Below the pieces are notes generated by a model. The model saw only the letters and a program-made list of their open reading frames with translations. It ran no database searches and was not told the DNA's origin. Position numbers and translations under genes: made by a program. Source: Siphonodentalium dalli (Eukaryota > Mollusca > Scaphopoda > Gadilida > Siphonodentaliidae). Taken from it: a stretch of DNA of 64,000 nucleotides. This document shows, one piece after another, positions 21,201 through 33,200 of this stretch (its first letter is position 1; each line of letters starts with the position of its first letter). The DNA lies in contig CP136067.1 of assembly GCA_032622095.1 (NCBI GenBank), forward strand, positions 53,485,899-53,549,898. The letters run 5' to 3'.

Positions 21201-24200
21201 AGCAAGTTAGCTATCCTGCTGCAGCAAGTTAGCTATCCTGCTGCAGCAAGTGTTAGCTATCTTGCTGCAGCAAGTTAGCTATCCCTACATACCTATAGGG
21301 GCGCATGCGGTGCATAAGATACTATGGGAGGCGGTATGGGGTGGTGGGTGTGTACTGCATACCTAGGGGCGCCTGCGGCGCATAAGATACTATGGGTGGC
21401 GGGATGGGGTGGTGGGTGGGTACTACATACCTAGGGGCGCCTGTGGCGCATAAGATACTATGGGAGGCACCCCTATGTATGTAGTACCCACTCACCACCA
21501 CTAACTGCAGCATGTTAGCTATCCCTACATACATATAGGGGCGCCTGCGGCGCATAATATACCATGGGAGGCGGGATGGGGTGGTGGGTGGGTACTACAT
21601 ACCTAGGGGAGCTTGCGGCGCATAAGATGCTATGGGAGGCACCCGTAGGTATGTAGTACCCACTCACCACCCCATCCCGCCTCCCATGATATCTTATGCG
21701 CCACAGGCGCCCTTAGGTACATGTATGTAGTACCAGCCCACCACCCCATCCCACCACCCATAGTAACTTATGCGCCGCAGGCGCCCCTAGGTATGTAGTA
21801 CCCACTGACCACCCCATCCCGCCTCCCATAGTATCTTATGCGCCGCAGGCGCCCCTAGGTATGTAGTCACCACCCCATCCCGCCTCCCATAGTATATTAT
21901 GCGCCGCAGGCACCCCTAGGTATGTAGTACCCACTAACCACCCCATCCCGCCTCCCATAGTATCTTATGCGCCGCAGGCGCCCCTAGGTATGTAGGGATA
22001 GCTAACTTGCTGCAGCAGGATAGCTAACTTGCTGCATCAAAATAACTAACCTGCTGCAGCAAGATAGTAACTTGCTGCAGCAGGATAGCTAACTTGCTGC
22101 AGCAAGATAATTAACTTGCTGCAGCAAGATAGTAACTTGCTGCAGCAGGATAGCTAAGTTTCTGCAGCAAGATAACTAACCTGCTGCAGCAAGATACCAA
22201 TATAATTCATCTGGCGCCTCTACGCTTCCGTACGTCACAAACCATGGTTAGCAGCAGTGTGTTAGGGCTAAAGTTTCTAAAATGTTCTCTCATGGACGTG
22301 GTAAACAAATTTACCGTAGTTTCACATGCTAAGAAGTTTTTACACGTGTTTCAAGAACACCATACAGGTTTTGCGGACAACATTGTCGTTAAATGTAGTT
22401 TGGACATGGATTCAAAGGAAACGTTTAACGTTGAAAAGGAGTGTTTTGTTGGCGATATTTTAAACACTTTTAAAGTGAAAATGGTAGCATATGTTGGTAT
22501 AGGATATTTTTGATTGAATTGGTATTGAATATTTACTTTTTATTGTACTTTGTGATTTTAAATACAAATAAATACTATGCTATTCTATTTTATGCCTTGT
22601 GAAGTTGTGTCTTGCTGATCTCCTTCCAATATCATAATATGATGCTCCCCGCATTCAAATCACACCTGACATGTATATATACATAGGAAAGTGAGAACTT
22701 TTGGGAGATTTCCACAAAAAAAAAAACAACAAAAAAAAATCCCGCCCGCCCGCACCTATATTTTTCAGCTCCGTTAGGGGAAACAAAGGTATTTTGTTTT
22801 TAGGCCTTATTGAGCAAGGCTAGATCCAGATGTTGGCAAACTATTCCTAGATCATTTAACTTTGGAAATCATTTATATTTGATTCAAAATCACAAACAAC
22901 TCTTCATATACAGCCCCCAAACTCATAACTTTCCAAAAATTGGTTGCCATGGCAACCAGTCGCAATTTGATGGTATCTACCCAAAATTTCTGGAAGAGTT
23001 ATAGACTATAAATGTTCACCCATATAGTATGAGTTGTCACTCATTTAGATAAGGTTTAAGCAGGTTTCCTCTTGGGATCGAAATACACATAGGTGGGGGT
23101 AGAATAATAGTACAGAGGGGGAATTTGTGATAGGTCGCCCATATTATACACTGAAGTTAAGCCGATTCATGAGATTGAATATTCCATCATGGATTATGCA
23201 GCCTTATCATTAATGTTTTGGATATGTGATGAAATCTTTCATAGTGGAGGCTAAACTTTATTGCATAACTGATCTTCGCCATAGTGCTTTGATTTAGTAT
23301 AATGTTGTTTGTTTTGTTTTCTACACACTCAATGAGCCATTGTCAACAGTTAAAAACTCACAGGCAGCTCTTCATGAGACGCCAACGGACAAAAGTGCCA
23401 TCCTTGGTATACCAGTATTTCTTGTAATGTCTGCAAAGCAAATCCTTGTTGACAATCCAAACAACTCTGCATTGACATTTGTGTTTGCACCCCACTTCAC
23501 TTCTGCTATATTATGTCGGTTATTCCAACCAGTTATGAGCCGAATATCCCAGGCGAGTTAGCAAGATATCTGCCTAGTATATGCACATGTCTTGGACAAT
23601 GCAAAACTGTGATAATTTGGTTGGAATTACTGGAGTTTTATCAAGTGCATTGATTCTTTCATAGACAGAATCTGGCTGGTGAATATGATATCTACATACC
23701 CTGCATCATCTACACCTATTCGATCGCCTATACATATGTGAGAAGTGTCTCCCCACTGGACAAATTACCAAATGTTAGCATTTGTCTGTCATTTAGCCAG
23801 CATTGAACCTGTTTGTACGATTTACCATTGACACTTTCATTTTAAAAATCAATCAGGTTTTGGATTGGGGGTGATATTTTGAATTTCTCAAACTGGTTTT
23901 GCATCATATTTTATAGATGTTATTTTTAAAGAATAGTGACTTTGGAAGGAGTAGTGCTCGCAACAAATTTTTTACTTTGAAAAGTGAATTTGAAGTCATT
24001 TAAAAAAAAATTGGTGAGATATCCTGGAAAATGTACCTTATGTATTATATTTTATAGAAGTTTAGTTTTCAAGAAAAATGTCTTAGGGAGTGGTAGTGGT
24101 CTCAACAAATTGGTACTTTGAACAAATATTTTTTAAAGTAATTTTTCTAGATTTGGTTTGATGTCCTCGAAAATTGACCTGAGAGGCGTGAGAGCCTTCT

Positions 24201-27200
24201 TGTATAAATAGGTAATAATATAATTCAATTAAAAAAATGTTCCAGGACCCCTGTGGTTTCCACTGAGAATGATGTCAGTTCTCAATCTTCCTCTTTTTCC
24301 AGGAAGACTCAGTCTTCAACATGCGAAGGTCGTATGATCTGGTTGCCTTTATGAAGCAGGAAGAAAGATCACTTGTACTAAAGGACCTAAAAAAAGAATT
24401 ACTAGTCCGTAAGGATGAGATAGACAGCAATGAGGATAGAGATACAGGTGAATATCATAGGTCCCATGGTTGCTCAGTTAATAGGGTGATGTGTTACATG
24501 TCAATAATTACATCACATAGTGAAGTTCCATATAATCACCATCATCTGGGATGTCAAGTCGAGGAATAATTCTAACTAGATCGTGAACATATTGTTTTTG
24601 TACTCTAGTGTTCCAAATAAACATGCAGTCCCAAATAATTGTGCAGTAAATGTTATGACCCAAGTAAATGTGCAGGGAAGTGCAATTTGAGATTCCTGTG
24701 ACTTATTTTTTCGGTTTCCGGATGATCACGTTAAAGAGTCTCAACTGAATGTGATGTAATTTGGTATATCTGTTTAGTAGCTCAAAATGCAGGTCAAGTT
24801 CGAATTTGAAGGTTTGCCATCAGGTCAGGTTTAGCGAGTCGCGACTACAATATACAAACAGGTCAAGTATGACAAATCTATTTATAACACAGTGAGATTT
24901 AGTTAACTGTGTCATGTCAACATGTGTCTTATTATCGTTCGCATTTTGTTATTCACATTCGTTTAATACAAGCTTTGTCTGTGTGAACATTAAGTGAATT
25001 TGCCATACAGTTAATTGACCAGATTATGGCGAGATCTTTGCACATATTATACTGTAAACAATTAATGTAAAGTCCATGTTTGAAAACAGCAGATATTCAG
25101 TTATGATCCGGTTACTCCTTGCGGTTAACGGCTACAAATGTAATTCAACCATTTCACCACTAGTTATAATCATGGGACAGAGAAATTACCCAGACTGTGG
25201 ATAAACATAAACCCCGTTTTCAAGGGCACATCCTATCCTGTTCGTGAACTAGTTATTGGTATGTCTGTTCCGGTGTCTCTCTTCCGCACAGTTGTCAAAA
25301 AATATACAAGCATGACATCTTAGACGGAGTTAGAAGTAAAATTCTGTGCTCAATGAAGGATAGAAATAATTTAAATCCAATTTATTCTGGCCCAACTTTC
25401 ACAAATCTAATTTTTTGCGGTGAAATATTTACAATATCTTCTGACTACTAATAATTATTATTATGTACAGCTGGCTTCAAAACATATACATTGGCATCAA
25501 AAATCAAATAACACTTTCGGGCCACAATTTGTTTTAACTAAACAAACTCAAGTTTCTGTCGAAGGGGGCATATAAGAACCCAAATAAGCAAGGTGCAGGG
25601 TGGAGTGAAATTAATAAACATACATGCTCGTTTATGGGAAATGCTAGAGTTTGGAACTTAATTTTTCTTTTGACATGGATGGAATTCAATTTTAGATTGC
25701 TTCGGTTGATCTTTCTACTTATATATTTATATAGCAATCATATTCCCAAAATTAGAAGTTCAAAGACCATAAATCTTTCTTTACTAAATGGATTTTCACA
25801 TTCAGTTCTAATAGTATACATTGCAATGGTCTAGTCATCTGAAGGGGTGTTCAGGATATATGAGCAGATGACAGACATAAAGACTAAAAAATAACACAAG
25901 TGCATTCCTATTAATTTGTGGGAAATGTTTAGACATAAGTTCAACAATCGGCCTATGGCTGTTTGCTGAAATTATTATCTAAACATTACTCGTAAATGAG
26001 TATTTATTAAAGAAAGTGTTAAAGATGTATAATCCGAATTAACGCTCGCAAATTACTATTTCTTTGGCTTCGGGGGTAAAAAATATTTGATTGGAGTCAA
26101 GGAACCCATCCATCAAAGCTCAGAGTGATCAGATATCGATTTTTGAAATTTGTTATTTCCGGAGATATGTACATGTAATTTTTGGCAGCCTGGAAAATAT
26201 TTGTCAAACCGAAAAAAATTGCGGATGAATATGGATAACTCTAAAATCAAATGTCTTTGTGGGTGTTACATATTTTACAATCGGGTCAAATTTCGTTGAA
26301 CAAAATAACACATTTTTGGCAATTTTATACTATAGTTGACTGTGGTTAGCATTATTTTTGGGCAATTAATCGATTCTGATAGCGGAATTTCAAAAAATGC
26401 TGTTGTTTTAATCTGATGACATGGGGACCATCCGGTTGAATCGAATTGAGTATTATTAACTCCATATACTAATACTCTCGAGTGGTCTCAAACTTTCGCA
26501 GGTTTGGAACAGCGGTTGTACAAGACAGACCCTGACTGCATTAAAGCCAGCAAGCCTCTGCCAGAATATGATTTGTATATCAGTACTGTGTTACCTCTGG
26601 AAAATAAGGGAATAAGACCAGAGGAACATATTGACCTGAAGGCGACTTTACCATCCGTACTGATGCCACCAGACTGTACTATGTTCACTGATCTGGATTA
26701 TTCTATGCATGCCTTTGAGCATCTAGAGGTAAATATTTTTTGCTTCAGTTGTTTCAGTAACATACATGTACATGTATGGTTTGATGATGGGCATCCATTT
26801 CTCATTTGTCTGGTCATCTGTCTATTCTATAAGTATTACCACATTATTATGGGATTGCCTGTCAAAAATGACGGGTATATAAATGTTCATTGCTACTTTC
26901 TGGTATGCATGGGCATGACAAAATTCTAATTTCCATTGGAAAATGGCCATGTTTCGCTTTTTGTGTGTACCCATTTCATGTATGCTGTTGAATCCAAGTT
27001 TGCTACTGGTATAATAATATATAGATTATTAATGATTTCTAAGCTGATGGGGTGGAGGTGAGGGCAATGTTAGGGGCAATGGGGACAGAGAGTAGAGGGG
27101 TTTTTAGTTTTCATTTCCTACTGTGATCATTTCAACAGTTGGGAATTTCATGTCTGATACAACATTAGTTGTAAATTTAATTTTCTCACAAAAAGAACTT

Positions 27201-30200
27201 AGCATTGTTCTCTGAGTTTTGATTTTCTAACCAGAATTCAATGGAAAATCTGTTGTTTTTATAGGAACAGTCCATATTTTTCTACTTTTGGTTAAACTGT
27301 TAGACCGAAATAGCCACATTGTTTTAACTTATGGATGTCAGGTTGGCCAAAAATTTTTACTTTATGGGGAAGTCAGGTTGGAAAAGTCTTTACAGTAATG
27401 TCAGTATCTCAACAGTCATTGACTGTCTTGTTTTATTTTATTAACGACTTTTTTGTTTTATTTTATTAACTTGGTTAGCAGACCCAAAAATTTAAACTTT
27501 GTGGTAAAAAAAAATTCTGCATGTGTTTTATTTCACTTTTTATTTTGAAATCTCATGTGATGTGATGAATAAAAAAGATCATTTTATAGACAAAGTCCCA
27601 GCAGATTTAAATTTAGAGGTGACAGAAACCTACTTGGTGAATAGACAATAGATACAGGCTAAACCATCTAAGTCATCAAAATTATGTAGTACCATAATAA
27701 ATGTTTCAGAGCGGCGAGAGCTGGATTTTCTTCCCATGATCTACAACATTTTGCAACTTTTATGCGATCGCTGACTAAAAAAAATTAACCAGCACACAGA
27801 AACAATCTCAAATTTTATATTGAAAAATATAGGAAACAATACCCATATTTTCAGTGTTATATCGACAAATTTGTTCGGAAATCTTCCTCGTTGTTGTTTT
27901 GAAATACCTCTTACTAAATTATATATACATAATTTTGGGGTTCGAAATAGCTATATCTGTTTAAGCTATAAATCAATTTAAAATCATTTTGATGATTCAA
28001 GGTGCAATTTATTTTTATTTCAACCAACCGACCCAACTTTTAGAGGAAATACTTACCAGTCTTTAGAAAAAAGGCCTTAACTGTTAGCTCTTTAATATAT
28101 TTAGGAACCTACCAGGCATTCATATCTTCATTTATCTTTATCCAGGGTATGAAGGAAAGAAAGAACCTATCAGGTACCCCAGAACTAGGATTGAAGAATG
28201 CTATAACTCACAGAGATAATGTTGATGATTATGGTCATCTAGTCTTTGAGGCTCTCAAACAAGTATGAAAATATATGCATTTAGTTTAAAATATTGTTTT
28301 GATTTTTAAAGATAAGGTAAGCATTGGTGGTTGTTATTGCTATTAAAATAGTCACATTCGTTAAAACCGCCTTAAAAATAAAGAATATTATATTATAGAC
28401 AAATTTTTTTCCTATTACAATCATAAATATTGCGTAAATTGCATGTTATTGTCATGCTAGTACTCTGTGTTATGTAAACAAATGACATGTTATGTAAACA
28501 AACTACCGGTACGTAAAGAGTATGCGATAAGCAAAACACTCAACACCGGGGAGACCACACTATAGAACTTTGGTTAAAATTGACTGAATGGGTGCTGAAT
28601 GGGTCACCGTGAATCAGTATCCTAAAAAATTTCCCACGGTGTTGAGCCTCATGAATCAATTATCAATGCCATGATCAATCCTCTGAAAATTATTTCGGGA
28701 GAAACAAACTCAGACAAATGGAAAAACATACCGGATAAATTTTGTACTTTCGCTTCTCTTATTGTGTAATGTCCAGGAATGACACTGTGCTAGCTGCACC
28801 GTCTGATCAGAAACCATACCCTAATGGTTGTCCCTTCTTCAACACTGTGCACAGGTTAAACAATCCTTCTGTGGCGATGAAGTCACAGATAAATGGTAAT
28901 ATTACATGGTCAAAATCGAGTCATCAGACTCATGGGACCACAGCGGAAATAAAACACAAGTATGAGTTCTTAAGGTGCTAACCTGGTCCCGAATAATTTA
29001 ACTCACTCGCAGAGGGATCGCCTTAATTATTATGTTTTCTTCCTTTCAGAATAAGACCTCCTGGGTTCTTTACAACATGGCTGCCTTCTATTGGAGAATC
29101 AAGGGGGATCCGTATCAAGTTATTGAGTGTGTGAGAAGGGCACTCCATCATTCACCAAGGTAGATATAATAGGAATACAGTAATGTCCTAAATAGTCGAC
29201 TCCTTAACCACAGCAGAATTATGGGTAATTTTTCAGGATTTAGTCGGAAATATGGCTTGTTGCCATTCATCGGAAAGCTCTCACAGAGGCATTAGGGCAT
29301 TACTGTATATATTAACCCTTTCTTTTCTTTACTAACTATTCATTAATGAGTAGTTCCATTAGTAATAAGATAATTATTAGTTATTAGTAATTTAGATAAT
29401 AAGGATTAATGATATCATGTCCATGTAACTTAGGGACGTCTCTTATCACATAAAGAATAGCAAGTCACTCTTCTTCTGAAGCTTTCGACTGTCGCGGCTT
29501 TTATCAACGCAATAAAAATATGATATACTACATAGTTGGAGACTCATACATGCAGGCCTGGTGTTATTATGCAATAATTTTATCACTCGCCTACCGCTTG
29601 CACAGTTTTAATTCTGTGTATGCATTTTTAGCTCAACTTACTTTTGTAAGTTTGAGCTATTGCCATGGCTTGGCGTCCGTGTGTCCGTGTGTGCGTGTGT
29701 CCGTCAACAATTTCCTTTGGCGCGGGCTACAGGTCGTACCTTTGGTCTGATCTTTATGAAATTTGTCAGGAATGTTGACATTGACATGTAGATGGGAACG
29801 AGTCATTTTGGGGTCATTCGGCCAAAAAACATGGCCGCTGGTGGCCATTTTGGATTTCAAAATTCAATCCATTGGCGCGGGCTACAGGTCGTACTGTTCG
29901 TCTGATCATTATGAAATTTGTCATGGATGTTAATATTGACATGTAGATGGGAACGAGTCATTTTGGGGTCGTTCGGCCAAAAAACATGGCCGCTGGCAGC
30001 CATCTTGGATTTTACTCTTTACATGACTAAATCCTTTGGTGCAGGCTACAGGTCGTAGTTTTGATGAGAACTTCATGAAATTTGTCATGGATGTTAACAA
30101 TGACATGTAGATGGGAACGAGTGATTTTGGGGTTGTTCGGCTAAAAAAAAACATGGCCGCCAGCAGCCATCATGGATTTTACTCTTTGCATGACTAAATC

Positions 30201-33200
30201 CTTTGGCGCGGGCTACAGGTCGTACCTATGGTCTGATCTTTATGAATTTTGTCATGAATGTTGACATTGACATGTAGATGGGAACGAGTCATTTTGGGGT
30301 CATTCGGCCAAAAAACATGGCCGCTGGTGGCCATTTTGGATTTCAAAATTCAATCCATTGGCGCGGGCTACAGGTCGTGCTGTTCGTCTGATCATCATGA
30401 AATTTGTCATGGATGTTAATATTGACATGTAGATGAGAACGAGTGATTTTGGGGTCGTTCAGCCAAAAAACATGGCCGCCAGCAGCCATCTTGGATTTTA
30501 CTCTTTGCATGACTAAATTCTTTGGCGCGGGCTACAACAGGTTGTAGCTTTGGTCAGAACTTCATGAAATTTGTCATGGATGTTAACAATGACATGTAGA
30601 TGGGAACGAGTCATTTTGGGGTCATACGGCCAAAAAACATGGTCGCTGGCAGCCATCTTGGATTTCAAAATTCAATCCATTGGCACGGGCTACAGGTCGT
30701 ACTGTTTGTCTGATCATCATGATATTTATCATGGATGTTAATATTAACATGTAGATGGGAACGAGTCATTTTTGGGTCGTTTGGCTAAAAAACATGTCAG
30801 CCAGCAGCCATATTGGATTTTACTCTTTGCATGAATAAATCCTTTGGTGCGGGCTACAGGTCGTAGCTTTGGTCGGAACTTCAAGAAATTTGTCATGTAT
30901 GTTAACAATGACATGTAGATGGGAAACGAGTCATTTTGGGGTCGTTCAGCCGAAAAACATGGCCGCCAGCAGCCATCTTGGATTTTACTCTTTGCATGAC
31001 TAAATCCATTGGCACAGGCTACAGGTCATACCTTTGATCAGATCATTATGAGATTTGTAAAGGCTGTAGATGGGAACAAGTCATTTTGGGTAATTCGGAA
31101 AAAAACATGGCTGCCGGTGGCCATTTTAGAATTTACTCTTTGCATCAATAAATCCTTTGTCACACCATAATCACCACATCCCTGATCCGATCATTATGAA
31201 ACCTGTTATGAATGTTGATATTGACATGAACATCTAGTCTTACTTAGACATTTCAATTAGCACTTTTCCTATTCCTCCATTTACTGTCGACCATTAAATT
31301 ATTCTACAGTGTCATTGACACTTTCATTTTTGCATGCATAAACCATGAGCTGTTCCACATGTGAGATACATTGCCAGTTCATTGTATTCCATGTTTTGGG
31401 CATGAGATTTCTCGATATCAAATTTGTATGTTTGGGGTTAACTTGCGCAGTGATATTCTTCTCTGAGAAGGTAGCTTCTGGTCTTCAGTTTCGAGTGACA
31501 GAATGTGTCAGTTCATCACTCCCTCTATGGAAGTTTGGTAAAAGATCTTTGAAAATCATTAACGAGGTTCGAGCATCGTGAAAGTGTGCTCGCATTCTGG
31601 ATTTCATTTTGTTTTTGGTTATTATTGGCATTTTTATGTGTACCCATGCCATTGTATGGTTAACATTGTGTCGACGTCAGGATTGACCACTCGTCGTTCA
31701 TCTGTCCATCCATCCGTCTGTCAGTCTGTCTGTAGACACTTTGGTGCGATAACTCAAACATTTTCTATCCGATCGGAACCAAATTTTGTATGAATTTCTC
31801 AGCCCAAAATACAGATCAAATTTCTTTTTATGGAATTATGGCCCATTTTTGGGAAAAAATTTAATAAAATTGTTTTTTTATTTTTTTGGATTGAATTCCT
31901 TTCTCATTACATGTATAACCAAAACAATTAAAAAAATTATTGCTTGTTTTACGAACATTTAAAAAAAACCTGTAGATGGAGGAGGGGAAAAAACCCCAAG
32001 TAAATCTCGAAGTACCAAGTGATAACTCCACATGATCAATGATGGGTATAAATGTCAATCATTCACTTGAAATCTTTTATTGCAAATAAAAATAGATATC
32101 AAGACTTATCTAATATTTAATACCAAAAGTTAACCATTAAAATATTTTAAAGGCATGGATGGCCTTCACGATGGTATGCTGTTAAAATAGTCACACCTGT
32201 TAAAACTGCCATAAGCAGAAAGAATATTAAAATATAGACATATTTTATTCTTATACCAATCATAAATAGTATGTTATTGTCAAGTTTGTATGCTGTGTTT
32301 GTTATGTAAACAAAAGCCAGGTTCTGTAAAAATTTTGGCTTTTTTTTACATAACAAAGCATACGAATTTAGCAATAACATACTATTTATGCGATAATTAT
32401 GATTGGAATAAGAACAATGTTTGTCTATATTTTAATATTCTTTCTGTTTATGGCGGTTTTAATGGATGTGCTAATTTTAACAGCAATACCCACCGCGAAG
32501 GCCATCCATGCCTTTAATATTCTCTATTTCCCATGCTCTTATGACTGAGAAAATATTGGTGTTATATAAATCTGCTTGTGAAATATTATAGGGACTGTCA
32601 ATCCTTAAGTATTCCAGAAATGGACAGCTTTAAGTATTTAACAGTCATAAGAACATCAAAAGCACTGTGTGTCTTGACATTCAATCTTGTCTCCATTAAA
32701 CTTTAAACTTGATAGTCTACGGCCTGTACATGTGTATACAAAGACAACAATTGACGTCGTATTGTAAGTGTCAAGAATGTTACAGGAAGTGACTTCCGGC
32801 AACGTTCTTAACTATTTTAAATGTCAAGAATGTTACAGGAAACAAGTGATTTCCTGTAATGTTCTTGACACTTGATTTTAGATAATAAGTTCAGCAAATG
32901 GCCATTTGTTGAACTTATTATCTGAACAGTTCCATCCAATGAAAGGAATATTTCTGGACATGTATAATCTATTCATCTCTCTGTCATCTGCTTATATTTC
33001 CTGAACATCCTTCCATGTGAATAATAAACCAGTCCAATGTATACTTTAATAACTGAATGGGAGAGTCCATTCAATAAATAAAGGGTTATACAGCAGCAGT
33101 CATGTCACCCGTTCTACTGTTTGTGGAATGAATCTCATTTGGATCAACAAGAAGGGTGGACATGGTATTTGAGAAATAGTCATATTATACACCTTGCTCG

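Larger units (their letters stand above)
19354..22806. mobile_element. PIF/Harbinger-like element, 3.45 kb, interrupted
   Basis: The terminal inverted repeats are about 34 bp with two mismatches. They start GGCCTAAAAA and include CTTTGTTTCCCCTAAC (left from 19354, right ending at 22806). Both sides are flanked by the trinucleotide TTA (19351-19353 and 22807-22809). GG-starting ends with a TTA/TAA duplication are characteristic of PIF/Harbinger. GC-rich 'ccgcccgcacctat' motifs lie just inside both ends. No transposase or Myb-like ORF is visible, so it is non-autonomous. The foldback element at 20958-22230 lies inside it. Confidence 0.75.

Noticed and set aside
20993-22195. Regular about 22-bp repeats that superficially resemble a CRISPR array
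   Set aside because: Units are contiguous with no unique spacers, reverse orientation in the second half, and sit in animal DNA within a transposon.
32147-32517. Two opposite-strand ORFs of 75-77 codons with similar peptides
   Set aside because: They are mirror images produced by the inverted-repeat element.
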